Below, one piece after another: positions 28,556-38,426 of a stretch of 64,000 nt of DNA; position 1 is the first letter of the stretch; each line of letters begins with the position of its first letter. Location: contig JADLGN010000055.1 of NCBI GenBank assembly GCA_020849295.1, positions 59,066-123,065 on the forward strand, read 5' to 3'. The notes beneath the pieces are model-generated. The model had not been told where the DNA came from. It was given only the letters and a program-made list of their open reading frames with translations, and made no database searches. Both the position numbers and the translations under genes were made by a program. Source of the DNA: Bacteroidia bacterium. GTDB taxonomy: Bacteria; Bacteroidota; Bacteroidia; NS11-12g; UBA9320.

Positions 28556-29971
28556 ATGAAATATAAAATTTTACTTTTTACTACAGTTATTTCTATATTT
28601 TTTCAATCCTTTAAATCTTTTAGTCAGTGCAACACTTACAATATAGCAAAAGTTTCAGAAATTACCTCTACTTGCTCTGTATTACCAATGACAATGATTC
28701 ACGATATAAACGGACTAAATTATCTTTATGTAGCAAACAAAGAAGCAGGTTTGAGAATATACGACATTAGCCAATTAACAACTCCGGTACTTGTAAAAAA
28801 TATTCCGATTTCTGCTATGGGCAATATGGAAGCAATGAATTTAACACAGCAAGGAAATTATTTGTATTTGGCTTTGGGAAATCATTTTAACGCTACGCAA
28901 AATGCAGGAATGGCAATAGTTGATGTAAGTACACCAGCAAATGCTGTTTTAAAAGATTTTTGGGAATTGCCCTCATCTGGCGGAGGTTCGGGAATTATAA
29001 AAACTGAAGGGAATTATGCTTATCTGGGTGCAATGAAGTTCGGACTTGTTGTTCTTGATATTTCAGATAAAAGTGATATTAAATTTGTTTCTCAATTTAT
29101 CCCAAATATTAATTATCCTACAAAAAACCCTAATCCAAATTTGTATAATGCAAGAGGTATGGAGGTAAAAAACGATATTGTTTATCTTTGCTATGATGCC
29201 GGAGGAATAAGAATTATTAATGTAACTAACAAATCAAAACCAGTAGAAACCGGTAGGTTTTCTAATCCTGACCTTAATGGAAAACCAAGAGCATATAACA
29301 ATGTTGTATTAGATGATACGCTGCTTTATGTAGCAGTTGACTATTGTGGTCTTGAAATTTTAAATATTAAAGATTCTTCAAAAATTAAAATTTCAGGAAA
29401 ATGGAACCCATACAATTGCCCGGCAAGCAATTGGTTTACAAGCCCTGTACATGCCAACGAAATACAATTTAATAAAAATTGCAAAACTTTATTTTTATCA
29501 GTAGGCAAAACAGATATGATTAGCGTTGATGTTTCAGATATTTCATATCCTGATTCATGCAATTATTATGGAGGGGCAAGTAATGATATAGGAACATGGG
29601 GATTGGGTATTTATGAAAATCAAATTTACCTGTCTTATGTTTGTTCGGTTATTCCTTTTTCTTCAAATTGGTCAGGCATTAAGATTTTATCTTATACTCC
29701 TTGCACTAATTCAATTGATAAAAATAAATCTGACCATTTTCTAATTTCACCCAATCCCGGAAATGATATTATTGACGTTTTTCTTAATAAATATAAAAAT
29801 GAAAAACATTTAGTCAATATTTATAATTCAAAAGGCAAACTTTTATTTAACACAAATTTCGAAAACTCTGTAAAAATTGATATAAAGCAACTAAATTCAG
29901 GCATTTTTTACTTTAAAGTTTTAAACTTAGAAAGAAATGAATATTCAATTCAAAAGTTTTTAAAATTATAA
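28556..29971 (+). CDS. Secreted LVIVD-repeat beta-propeller protein with T9SS sorting domain
   Basis: The 471-residue protein has a signal peptide ending FSQ, then at least six copies of an LVIVD-type motif, each about 50 residues apart (for example LRIYDISQ, MAIVDVST, LVVLDISD, IRIINVTN, LEILNIKD, ISVDVSDI), which build a beta-propeller. From about residue 395 it has a T9SS type A domain starting ISPNPGNDIIDV. It is a surface or extracellular protein that probably binds a ligand or polysaccharide; no enzymatic residues were recognised. Confidence 0.8.
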   Translation: MKYKILLFTTVISIFFQSFKSFSQCNTYNIAKVSEITSTCSVLPMTMIHDINGLNYLYVANKEAGLRIYDISQLTTPVLVKNIPISAMGNMEAMNLTQQGNYLYLALGNHFNATQNAGMAIVDVSTPANAVLKDFWELPSSGGGSGIIKTEGNYAYLGAMKFGLVVLDISDKSDIKFVSQFIPNINYPTKNPNPNLYNARGMEVKNDIVYLCYDAGGIRIINVTNKSKPVETGRFSNPDLNGKPRAYNNVVLDDTLLYVAVDYCGLEILNIKDSSKIKISGKWNPYNCPASNWFTSPVHANEIQFNKNCKTLFLSVGKTDMISVDVSDISYPDSCNYYGGASNDIGTWGLGIYENQIYLSYVCSVIPFSSNWSGIKILSYTPCTNSIDKNKSDHFLISPNPGNDIIDVFLNKYKNEKHLVNIYNSKGKLLFNTNFENSVKIDIKQLNSGIFYFKVLNLERNEYSIQKFLKL

Positions 29972-29995
29972 ATTTGACAGGTCATTCAGAATATT

Positions 29996-30823
29996 TTAAC
30001 CTCTTATTGCAATTTTTATTTTTAAAAGTTTTTCAAGTAATGGCTCCAATTTGTCGAGTTTAAGCATATTTGAAGCATCACTTTTTGCTTTTGAAGGCTC
30101 AGGATGCGTTTCTACAAAAATTCCGTCTGCTCCTGTTGCAATTGCTGCTTTTGCAATTGTTTCTATCAATTCAGGTTTTCCTCCCGTAATTCCTCCTGCT
30201 TGGTTTGGTTGCTGCAAGCTATGTGTAATATCCATTATTACAGGAACACCATATTTTTTCATTTCAAAAATATTTCGGTAATCTACTATCAAGTCTCCAT
30301 AACCAAACATATTGCCTCTTTCGCAAAGTAAAACTTTATTATTTCCGCTATCATATGCTTTTTGCATTGCATATTTCATAGCATTTGCAGATGCAAATTG
30401 CCCTTTTTTTATATTGACAATTTTATTTGTTTGGGCAGCAGCAACAAGCAAATCTGTCTGACGAAAAAGAAAAGCCGGGATTTGAAGTATATCAACGTGT
30501 TTTGCAGCCATAGCAGCCTCTTTGCTCTCATGTATATCAGTTGTTACGGGTATATCAAATTGGGCAGAAACTTTTGATAGTATATTTAATGCTATTTCAT
30601 CTCCTATCCCTGTAAATGAAGATAAGCTTGTGCGATTTGCCTTGCGATATGAACCCTTAAAAATATAAGGAATTCCAAGTTTTTTTGAAATTTCATAAAT
30701 TTTACCGGCAATGTCAATTGATAATTGCTCTTCTTCAATAGCACATGGACCGGCTATTAAAAAAAATGTATTAGTATTTAAATCGGGATTCAATACTTTA
30801 TTTAAAATCTCTGTTTTTATCAT
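29996..30823 (-). CDS. kdsA: 3-deoxy-8-phosphooctulonate (KDO-8-P) synthase
   Basis: The 275-residue TIM-barrel enzyme condenses phosphoenolpyruvate and arabinose-5-phosphate to KDO-8-phosphate for lipopolysaccharide. Seen motifs are AGPCAIEEEQ at the start, FKGSYRKANRTSLSSFTG, TDIHESKEA, KKGQFASA (substrate lysine region), ERGNMFGYGDL and the MDITHSLQQPN segment. The second-half FVETHPEP is conserved. The lack of an aligned metal-binding Cys near the N-terminus (AGPCAI has Cys27) needs care: the Cys is present, favouring the metal-dependent class. It is 2 nt upstream of ABC-F stop region on the same strand. Confidence 0.93.
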   Translation of the reverse strand: MIKTEILNKVLNPDLNTNTFFLIAGPCAIEEEQLSIDIAGKIYEISKKLGIPYIFKGSYRKANRTSLSSFTGIGDEIALNILSKVSAQFDIPVTTDIHESKEAAMAAKHVDILQIPAFLFRQTDLLVAAAQTNKIVNIKKGQFASANAMKYAMQKAYDSGNNKVLLCERGNMFGYGDLIVDYRNIFEMKKYGVPVIMDITHSLQQPNQAGGITGGKPELIETIAKAAIATGADGIFVETHPEPSKAKSDASNMLKLDKLEPLLEKLLKIKIAIRG

Positions 30824-30825
30824 TA

Positions 30826-32742
30826 TTATTCAAATTTTAATAATTCATCAAATACTTTTTCAAATTCTTTCTCATTAATTTCTAATTCACTTTTAAGCGA
30901 AGATACTAATGTCATAATTTCTTTAAATTTATCTGGGTTTTTGTAAACTTCTTCACTTGCCAGAAATAATTCTGAATCTGTAATTTTTTCTTTAGTATTT
31001 TCTATAATTTTTTCAAGGTTATCCAAATTATTTTGCAAATTTCTTTTTGTATTTTCATTTGATTTATCTGTGTTTATTGTTTGTTTCTTAGAACTTTTAG
31101 TACTTTCATCAGCACTTGTTTTTACAATATCTTTTGCTTTAAATTTTGCTTTTGAATTCTGAGAAGTTTCAAATTCACTATAAGTGCCTGGATATTCTTT
31201 AATTTTAAAATCTTCTATCCACCATATTTTGTTTGCGGTTTTACTTATAAAATGTCTGTCGTGACTTACAATAATGTAACTTCCATTATAGTTATTCATT
31301 ACCTCTATCAATATTTCGATACTCTGCATGTCTAAATGATTTGTTGGCTCATCTAAAATCAAAAAATTAGACCCGGTAGTAACGATTTTGGCAAGAGAAA
31401 CCCTTGCTTTTTCTCCACCACTTAGTACCTTTATTTTTTTAAATACATCATCACCCTGGAATAAAAAACCACCAAGCAAAGTTCTGAGTTCTATTTCGGT
31501 TTTATTTGTGGCAAATGATTGAAGTTCTTCCAGAACAGAGTTTTCAAGATTTAAACTCTCTAATTGATGCTGAGCATAAAAAGCCTTAATTATATTATAT
31601 CCAAACAAATTTTCGCCATTGTATTTTTCCGAACCATCTATAATCCTTAGAATAGTACTCTTACCTTTTCCGTTTGCACCTATCAAAGCTATTCTGTCTC
31701 CTCTGGAAATTAAAGCATCAGTTTGTTTTAAAATTTCGTTTGTTCCGTAATTCTTACTGATATTTTTAAGTTCACATATTATTTTGCCTGGTTGCTTTGA
31801 CGCTTCAAATTTTACATTTATTTTAGAATTATCTGTTTGAACAGCTTCAACAATTTCAAGCCTTTCAAGCATTTTTACCCTACTCTGTATTATTGTAGCT
31901 TTACTTGCTTTTGCTTTAAATCTCTCAATAAATCTTTCTTGTTCTTTAATATACTGTTGCTGATTTTCATATTGACGAGTTTGTAAATCGTCTCTTTCTT
32001 TTTTTTGTTCAAGGTATTTGTCAAAATTGCCTGTGTATTGATATATTTTTTGATTTGCAATTTCTACTATTTTATTTACCATTCGGTTAAGAAAATACCT
32101 GTCATGCGAAACAAGAATAACTGTTCCATCATAATCAGACAGATAATTTTCGAGCCATTGAATACTCGGCAAATCGAGGTGATTAGTTGGCTCATCAAGC
32201 ATTAATAACTGAGGTTGCATAAGCAACATTTTGGCAAGCATTACTCTCATTCTCCATCCTCCTGAAAATTGAGATAATGGTTTATTCAAATCCTCTGTTT
32301 TAAAACCTAAGCCTTCAAGAATTTCTTCTGTTTTAAAACGCATATCATAACCGCCGGTATGAAGAAATTCTTCCTGCATTTCGCTTAGTTTATGAAGATT
32401 TTGTTCAGTGTAATTCGTTTCTACTATTTTTAATAATTGTTCAATTTCATTTTCAAGATACAGCTGTCTTTCAAATGCCTGCATTGCTACATTTGTAATA
32501 GAATCATTTGTATTATACGATAATAAATCCTGATTAAGAAATCCTATACTTAAAGTTTTTAATTTACTTATTTCACCTTCCGAAATTTGATATTCTCCTG
32601 AAATTATTCTTAGCAATGTGCTTTTGCCTGTACCGTTTTTACCTACCAGTCCAATCCTTTCGCCAGGTTTTATATGCCAATCGGTGTTTTTATAGAGGAA
32701 TCTACCTCCGAATTCAAATGAAAAATTACTTAGTGAAATCAT
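30826..32742 (-). CDS. ABC-F family ATPase
   Basis: The 638-residue soluble protein has two ABC domains without membrane segments: Walker A GLVGKNGTGKST and ALIGANGKGKST, signatures QFSGGWRMRV and LSGGEKARVSLA, with two Walker B LDEPTNHLD. A Lys/Glu-rich coiled-coil linker follows each, and the C-terminal about 90 residues form a second charged coiled coil (DNLEKIIENTKEK). ABC-F proteins bind the ribosome and relieve stalling or antibiotic inhibition. The type (Uup, EttA or resistance) is not decided; the C-terminal coiled coil favours Uup-like. Confidence 0.9.
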   Translation of the reverse strand: MISLSNFSFEFGGRFLYKNTDWHIKPGERIGLVGKNGTGKSTLLRIISGEYQISEGEISKLKTLSIGFLNQDLLSYNTNDSITNVAMQAFERQLYLENEIEQLLKIVETNYTEQNLHKLSEMQEEFLHTGGYDMRFKTEEILEGLGFKTEDLNKPLSQFSGGWRMRVMLAKMLLMQPQLLMLDEPTNHLDLPSIQWLENYLSDYDGTVILVSHDRYFLNRMVNKIVEIANQKIYQYTGNFDKYLEQKKERDDLQTRQYENQQQYIKEQERFIERFKAKASKATIIQSRVKMLERLEIVEAVQTDNSKINVKFEASKQPGKIICELKNISKNYGTNEILKQTDALISRGDRIALIGANGKGKSTILRIIDGSEKYNGENLFGYNIIKAFYAQHQLESLNLENSVLEELQSFATNKTEIELRTLLGGFLFQGDDVFKKIKVLSGGEKARVSLAKIVTTGSNFLILDEPTNHLDMQSIEILIEVMNNYNGSYIIVSHDRHFISKTANKIWWIEDFKIKEYPGTYSEFETSQNSKAKFKAKDIVKTSADESTKSSKKQTINTDKSNENTKRNLQNNLDNLEKIIENTKEKITDSELFLASEEVYKNPDKFKEIMTLVSSLKSELEINEKEFEKVFDELLKFE

Positions 32743-32750
32743 TAGTATAA

Positions 32751-33953
32751 TTATAGGTCGTGACCCATTTTATCTCTTTTAGTAGCAAGATACTTTTTAT
32801 TATGTTTGTTGGCTTTAATTATTATTGGTACGCTTTCGGTAATTTCGAGACCATATCCTACAAGCCCTGCTCTTTTTTGTGGATTATTGCTCATTAGTTT
32901 CATTTTTGCTACTCCCAAATCTCTTAATATTTGTGCTCCTACTCCATATTCTCTCTGGTCAATTTTAAAACCAAGACTCAAATTTGCTTCTACTGTATCA
33001 AAACCCTGTTCCTGTAGTTTGTATGCCTTTAATTTATTTATTAATCCTATCCCTCTTCCCTCCTGATTCATATATACAATCACACCTTTGCCTTCCTTTT
33101 CTATCATTTGCATTGCTGCATACAATTGAGGACCGCAATCGCATCTGCAACTTCCAAAAATATCGCCAGTAAGACAAGAAGAATGGACTCTTGTCAATAT
33201 TGGTTCATTTTCTTGCCATGTGCCTTTTATCAAAGCCAAATGTGTTTGGTCTGTATTTAGCTGACAATATGCAATAAGTTCAAAATTTCCGTATTCTGTT
33301 GGTAAATCAACACTAATGATTCTTTTTATTAAACTATCTCTCTCAAGACGGTATTTTATTAATTGTTCAATTGAAATTATTTTTAAATCAAATTTTTTGG
33401 CAACTTTAATCAAATCATTTAATCTTGCCATTGTACCGTCTTCGTTTAATATTTCTACTATACAACCCACGGGTGGTAAACCTGCAAGACGTGCAAGGTC
33501 AATTGCTGCTTCTGTATGTCCTGCTCTTCTCAGCACTCCTTCAGAACGTGCAATTAATGGAAAAATATGACCTGGTTTGCAAAAGTCATCGGGCTTTGTG
33601 TCTTTGCTTACAAGTGCCTGAATAGTTTTTGCCCTGTCGTGTGCAGAAATACCTGTGGTGCAGCCATGCCCTAATAAATCAACCGATACTGTAAATGCTG
33701 TACGATGATGCTCGGTGTTGTTAGAAACCATAAGTTGTAATCCTAATTCAGAGCTTCTATCTTCATTCATAGGCACACATATTAATCCTCTTCCTTCTCG
33801 AGCCATAAAATTTATCATTTCAGGTGTTACATTACTGGCTGCTGTTAGAAAATCTCCTTCATTTTCTCTGTTTTCATCATCTACTACAATTACAAGTTTA
33901 CCATTTTTTATATCTTCTATTGCAGATTCTATACTATCTAACTTTGATTTCAT
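32751..33953 (-). CDS. ribBA: Bifunctional DHBP synthase / GTP cyclohydrolase II
   Basis: The 400-residue fusion catalyses two entry steps of riboflavin synthesis. The N-terminal half has the DHBP-synthase [15 protein letters not shown] (about residues 22-36) and [13 protein letters not shown]; the C-terminal half is GTP cyclohydrolase II with the zinc cysteines in [15 protein letters not shown] and catalytic NQEGRGIGL. The first codon in the long frame is TTG, but ATG at 33953 follows directly and is chosen. A TAAATTTG box at 33983-33990 is 30 nt upstream. Other rib genes are not in the window; no FMN riboswitch was recognised. Confidence 0.94.
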   Translation of the reverse strand: MKSKLDSIESAIEDIKNGKLVIVVDDENRENEGDFLTAASNVTPEMINFMAREGRGLICVPMNEDRSSELGLQLMVSNNTEHHRTAFTVSVDLLGHGCTTGISAHDRAKTIQALVSKDTKPDDFCKPGHIFPLIARSEGVLRRAGHTEAAIDLARLAGLPPVGCIVEILNEDGTMARLNDLIKVAKKFDLKIISIEQLIKYRLERDSLIKRIISVDLPTEYGNFELIAYCQLNTDQTHLALIKGTWQENEPILTRVHSSCLTGDIFGSCRCDCGPQLYAAMQMIEKEGKGVIVYMNQEGRGIGLINKLKAYKLQEQGFDTVEANLSLGFKIDQREYGVGAQILRDLGVAKMKLMSNNPQKRAGLVGYGLEITESVPIIIKANKHNKKYLATKRDKMGHDL

Positions 33954-33982
33954 CAACTATTTCAATATTTGAAATTAAGTTG

Positions 33983-33990
33983 CAAATTTA
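33983..33990 (-). promoter_or_regulatory. Putative -7 box of ribBA
   Basis: The minus strand reads TAAATTTG followed by CA, 30 nt before the ribBA ATG; -33 box not clear. Confidence 0.4.
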
Positions 33991-34252
33991 AATTATTAAA
34001 AAATATTTTTTATGTTTGATTGAATATATATAATTCAATTAAATCAATTAGATAAATGAGCAAAAAGTAATAACGATTTAAAAAAGTTATTAATTTACAA
34101 TTTAGTCATTAAATAAGTTTATATATCTTTCAAGATCTATGTTGAATGTTAAGTTTATTGCATAAAATTATTGAATAATAATTTTGTCTTTTAAATTTGA
34201 ATAAAAAAACAATCTTTTATAAGAATTATAATAAATAAAAAATTATTTAACC

Positions 34253-34951
34253 TTAGTTCTTCAATATTCTATAACATTTATTATTAATAATTAAATTATA
34301 CAATCCACTTGGATATTCAAATTTTAATTTAGTAGAAGTTTCATTTAAAACTGATTTGAAAATTAGTGCTCCCTTGATGTCATATATTTTTAGTTCATTT
34401 GGATTTGTATTGTGTAATATTTCAATATTCAGTTCATCGTTGCTTATCGGATTTGGGTAAATTTTGAAATCGTTTGTTTTAATAACATTTGTACTTGCAG
34501 TACCTGTAACATTTATACTAAAAGTATTTATTGTGTCTAACCTCATTACAGGAAATCCCAAAACTTTGGCATAAAATGTAATAATAATATCAAGAGTATA
34601 TTTGCCCGACTTGCTTGGTGTACCAGAAATATTAGCACAACCTACCTCTAAAGGGGTATAAGATTGAGATTTTTTGTTTAATTTAAAAGTCAACCCTGGA
34701 GGCATATTATCTACTTTCATTATTACAGCAGAATCAACAACAGCTGTTTGGGGTGAGCCTAACACATCTACAACAGTATCTTTAAAAATTTTAAAATTTA
34801 TAGTTTGGTCGTACAACTTGTTTATTTCGGCATCGGGTAGGGTTTTAGGGTAAAAACCTGCCTTATGAATCGAAGTATCTGGAGTGCACTGGGCAAATAA
34901 TTTTATACCATGTAAAAAAAATAGTGCTATTATTGGAATTATTTTGAGCAT
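34253..34951 (-). CDS. Secreted protein with Ig-like domain and T9SS sorting domain
   Basis: The 232-residue protein has a signal peptide ending LFAQ, then a putative Ig-fold domain with the phrases LPDAEINKLYDQTI and LEVGCANISGTPSKSGKYTL (residues about 40-130), the latter typical of putative-Ig (He_PIG) repeats, and a T9SS type A domain from about residue 160 (IYPNPISNDELNIEI). It should be exported to the cell surface. Its start is 14 nt from the divergent TonB receptor gene, so the two promoters must overlap coding or each other. Confidence 0.7.
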   Translation of the reverse strand: MLKIIPIIALFFLHGIKLFAQCTPDTSIHKAGFYPKTLPDAEINKLYDQTINFKIFKDTVVDVLGSPQTAVVDSAVIMKVDNMPPGLTFKLNKKSQSYTPLEVGCANISGTPSKSGKYTLDIIITFYAKVLGFPVMRLDTINTFSINVTGTASTNVIKTNDFKIYPNPISNDELNIEILHNTNPNELKIYDIKGALIFKSVLNETSTKLKFEYPSGLYNLIINNKCYRILKN

Positions 34952-34965
34952 TTGAAATTTTATTT

Positions 34966-37275
34966 ATGAAATACAATTTTAGCAATATTAATTATAAGGG
35001 CAAAATTTTAATTATTCTATTTTTTGTATTTTCAATTAAATTTTCCTTTTCTCAAGATTTGATAAGAGGTACAGTAAAAGATGTTGCAACAAGCGAAGTA
35101 TTATCAATGGTTGTAATAAAAAATTTATCAAGCAAAACAGGAACATTAAGTAATGATTCTGGTTATTATGAAATAAAATGTAACAATGGCGATTTAATTG
35201 AATATAGCAAAACCGGATATAATAGTTATAAAATCAAGTTTGCTGGCATTCCGTTCGGAGATATTTTACTTGAACCCGGCATTATAAATCTTGATGAAGT
35301 ATTTATTTCTGCATCAAAGGGCGAACAATCGGTAAAAAATACATCAGTTTCTGTAGAGTCAATAAAACCATATATTGTAGAAAACAAAGTCCCGGTAACT
35401 GCTGAAAATACAGTTGACCAAATACCGGGGGTACAAGCAATAAACGGGCAAGTAGTAATGCGTAGCGGAAGTGGGTGGAGCTATGGTGCAGGTAGCAGAG
35501 TAGCTGTAATGCTCGACGGTTTACCTGTTCAATCAGGAGATGCAGGGCAAATACAATGGTCGTTTATACCTCTTGAAAATATTGAGAATATTGAAGTTAT
35601 AAAGGGAGCATCGTCGGTATTGTTCGGCTCTTCAGCATTAAATGGTGTAATAAATATTTTAACTAAAGTGCCTAATGAAAACAAAAAAAATTCAGCTAAT
35701 TATTCTACATTTTATAGTTTTTATGATAATTTTTCAAGGGATGATGCATATTTAAAAAACAAATTGCTTTCAAGCTATGGGCTTAGAGCTTTTCAAATGC
35801 AGAAAGTGAATAAGAATTCATATTTGTTAAGGTTAAATTATTTTAAAGATGATGGCTACAGAATGAGTGATAATGACAATAGAATACAATTTGGGGCAAA
35901 ATTTAACAGAGAAATTTCAAAAATTAAAGGTAACGCAGGTGTAAATTTCAATCTACATTCAGGTAAAAGCTCATCATTTCTCTTATGGGAAAGCGACCTG
36001 TTTCCATATTCTGCTTTAGATAGTCAAACTACCAAAAACAAAAGTTTTAAGTTGAATATTGATCCTTTTTTTAACTTCAATTTAAGAGGATGGAAAAATG
36101 AAATACAATTAAGATATTTTAAATTATCAAATGAAGTTTTGCAAGACACATCAAAACATGACCAAAGCAATTATTCTAACACGGTTTTAGGAGAATATCG
36201 AATTTTAAAAAAAATAAATTCATGTTTTACAATTACTACTGGCATTACAGCATCTTTCACATATACTAAATCTCCATTATATCAAGGCAATCAACAGGCA
36301 GAAAACAGAGCAGCATTTACACAGGTAAATTTTTCAAAAGGTATTTTTAATTTTGATGCGGGAATGCGTTATGAATACTACAGACTGAATAATTACAAAG
36401 AACAAAAACCTGTTTTGCGAAGTGGTATTAGCTTAAAAGCAGCAAAAGCAACATTTGTTAGGGGGTCATTTGGACAAGGATTCAGATTTCCTACAATTGC
36501 AGAGTCTTTCATTTTGACTTCAGCCGGACCTATAATGATTTTTCCTAATAATGACTTAAAATCAGAAACGGGATGGAGCAGTGAACTTGGTATTAAACAG
36601 GGTTTTAAAAAAGGGAAACTCAGAGGAATAGTTGATCTTGCTTTTTTTGTAATGCAATACAAAAGAATGATGGAATTTACATTTGCTGTGTGGGATGTGC
36701 CAACTTTACAAAACCCAAATACAGCCGGTTTCAAATCTATTAACGTTTCTGATGCACGAATTTCAGGGTTTGAAATAACAATAAATGCAAGCAGAAAATG
36801 GAAATTTAATGAAATAAAACTAATAAGCGGATATACTTATGCAAATGCAATTTCTCTTAATCCTGATAAGGTTTTTTATAAAACACCCTACAATGAACTT
36901 TCGTTTAAAAGTACAAGCAGTAATCCTGAGGCAAATTTTTTAAAATACCGCCCCAAACATCTTATAAGGATTGATTTGCAGCATGATTATAAATCATTTG
37001 AAAATGGAATTAGCTTTAGATACAATAGTTATTTGAAAAATATTGACAAAGCATTTATAGCTTTTCCAATTTCTGCTTTAGTTCCGGGAATTGATAGTGT
37101 AAGACAGAAAGGAAAAAGTGGTGACTTTATATTTGACTATAGATTTGGTATGAAAATAAAAAAGTACAAATTTCTTTTTATAGTAAACAATTTATTAAAC
37201 AGAAAATATATGACCCGACCATGTGATATAAGACCTCCGAGAAGTTTTATTTTTCAGATTTCTTATAAAATATAG
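34966..37275 (+). CDS. TonB-dependent outer-membrane receptor
   Basis: The 769-residue receptor begins with a signal peptide (to about residue 30, ending FSQ), followed by a carboxypeptidase-like regulatory domain (RGTVKDVATSEVL, residues 35-110), a plug with VMRSGSGWSYGAGSRVAVMLDG and NIENIEVIKGASSVLFGSSALNGVINI (about 190-220), and a 22-strand barrel that ends in an aromatic-rich strand FIFQISYKI. It takes up a substrate across the outer membrane with TonB energy. The substrate is unknown: neither siderophore nor SusD-like partner is adjacent; the family resembles receptors for B12 or metal chelates. Confidence 0.87.
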   Translation: MKYNFSNINYKGKILIILFFVFSIKFSFSQDLIRGTVKDVATSEVLSMVVIKNLSSKTGTLSNDSGYYEIKCNNGDLIEYSKTGYNSYKIKFAGIPFGDILLEPGIINLDEVFISASKGEQSVKNTSVSVESIKPYIVENKVPVTAENTVDQIPGVQAINGQVVMRSGSGWSYGAGSRVAVMLDGLPVQSGDAGQIQWSFIPLENIENIEVIKGASSVLFGSSALNGVINILTKVPNENKKNSANYSTFYSFYDNFSRDDAYLKNKLLSSYGLRAFQMQKVNKNSYLLRLNYFKDDGYRMSDNDNRIQFGAKFNREISKIKGNAGVNFNLHSGKSSSFLLWESDLFPYSALDSQTTKNKSFKLNIDPFFNFNLRGWKNEIQLRYFKLSNEVLQDTSKHDQSNYSNTVLGEYRILKKINSCFTITTGITASFTYTKSPLYQGNQQAENRAAFTQVNFSKGIFNFDAGMRYEYYRLNNYKEQKPVLRSGISLKAAKATFVRGSFGQGFRFPTIAESFILTSAGPIMIFPNNDLKSETGWSSELGIKQGFKKGKLRGIVDLAFFVMQYKRMMEFTFAVWDVPTLQNPNTAGFKSINVSDARISGFEITINASRKWKFNEIKLISGYTYANAISLNPDKVFYKTPYNELSFKSTSSNPEANFLKYRPKHLIRIDLQHDYKSFENGISFRYNSYLKNIDKAFIAFPISALVPGIDSVRQKGKSGDFIFDYRFGMKIKKYKFLFIVNNLLNRKYMTRPCDIRPPRSFIFQISYKI

Positions 37276-37291
37276 TTAATCATAGCTGCTT

Positions 37292-37648
37292 TCATTTATT
37301 CATATTGTCTTGCTCTAAGTGCAGTATATGAAGAAGTCTATGAATTATTGGTGTAAAAAACACCGCAGTAATACTTAAAAAAGCTACTCCACTGTATAAA
37401 GCATAAAAAGATGAAAATATTTTAGCTGTATTTGTAGTCATTTCTGTTGTGGGTCCCATACCTGTCAAAATCATACAAGCCATATAAAAACTATCAACCC
37501 AAGAGTTTTTACATAAATGATGATAACCCATTGTGCCTATCAATACTGAAAAAACAATAAGCCCTAAAGCAAACAAACTATACCTCCCAAGCCTAGCCAA
37601 AAAATGATTGAATGGTTTAATTTTTTGTTTTTTATTTTCAAATTTCAT
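37292..37648 (-). CDS. Two-helix ion-channel-like protein with GMG filter-like loop
   Basis: The 118-residue membrane protein has two transmembrane helices (about residues 23-45 and 85-108) flanking a pore-loop-like segment with SFYMACMILTGMGPTTEM (about 59-76). This is the layout of a minimal KcsA-like channel subunit, but the K+ filter TVGYG is replaced by LTGMGP. Similar GMG-containing proteins are widespread in Bacteroidota and usually annotated as two-pore or ion channel; selectivity is unknown. It converges on the TonB receptor gene with a 16-nt gap. Confidence 0.6.
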   Translation of the reverse strand: MKFENKKQKIKPFNHFLARLGRYSLFALGLIVFSVLIGTMGYHHLCKNSWVDSFYMACMILTGMGPTTEMTTNTAKIFSSFYALYSGVAFLSITAVFFTPIIHRLLHILHLEQDNMNK

Positions 37649-37937
37649 TTTTTAGAAAATTATAAATTATTTTAGTTGATTATAATTGCAATAAATATTA
37701 AACAAATGTAATTTAATTTGTATAATTTTTTATATTTGTCAAGTATTACATTTTAATATACTTTCAATACTTGTGTTAGTGGGCATCCCCCTTCCGTAAA
37801 ACACTAAATTAAAAAATATAACAAATGACATTCAATTAATTAAGACAAAATATTATTAAAATGATCAATTAGTTTTTGAATTAAAAAAAATTTGCTTACA
37901 ACTTTGTATATATTTTAACTATTTAAAACAAAAAACT

Positions 37938-38330
37938 ATGAAAAAATTTATCACAATTTTCGTATTACTATTATGTATTAGTTTTTCTAAATCTGCATTT
38001 GCAGACTTTTATGGAACGATTACTAATTCAACTGGATGTACTATTACGGTCACAATTTACGATGGTAGCAGTAATGTACTTTATTCAGGAAGTATTGGAA
38101 CGGGTACAACATATTTTAGTACATGTACGACAGGCACACCAGCTACCGTTAATTTAACTTACAGTACTTGCACTCGTACATTAAACTTATCAACTACACC
38201 AGATGTTGAGCCAGATGTACAAGAATATTGCGGATTTATTTTTTCATGTGGAAATGTTCAGACCTATAATGCACAAATGACTTCAGGTTCTCCTATCTGC
38301 ACAGATTTCGTTAGTATCGGTATTAATTAG
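37938..38330 (+). CDS. Small secreted Cys/Thr-rich protein of unknown function
   Basis: The 130-residue product has a clear signal peptide (cleavage near AFA-DFYG, residue 23) and a mature part of about 107 residues, rich in Thr/Ser, predicted all-beta and holding six cysteines (in TGCTI, FSTCTT, STCTR, EYCGF, FSCGN and PICTD), so up to three disulfides. No family was recognised and no T9SS domain is present. It sits just before the large PKD-repeat secreted protein, separated by 96 nt, so the two may be transcribed together. Confidence 0.6.
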   Translation: MKKFITIFVLLLCISFSKSAFADFYGTITNSTGCTITVTIYDGSSNVLYSGSIGTGTTYFSTCTTGTPATVNLTYSTCTRTLNLSTTPDVEPDVQEYCGFIFSCGNVQTYNAQMTSGSPICTDFVSIGIN

Positions 38331-38426
38331 GCAATTTAGTGATATCAAGATCTAATTTTAAAAATCGCTTCTTAACACTAAAAAATAATTTTTTTTGGTT
38401 GACCAACTATTTGATTTAAAGAAACG

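Noticed and set aside
34019..34039. Perfect hairpin ATTGAAT-7 nt-ATTCAAT
   Set aside because: All A/T-rich, no T-run, and 200 nt from any gene end; likely chance in AT-rich DNA.
33957..34252. Possible FMN riboswitch before ribBA
   Set aside because: None of the conserved FMN-element sequence blocks were seen in the leader, which would be only about 25 nt from the -7 box.
37760..37810. GTGTT...AACAC around GTGGGCATCCCCC
   Set aside because: Short stem, no T-run and no clear leader role; not called as terminator or riboswitch.
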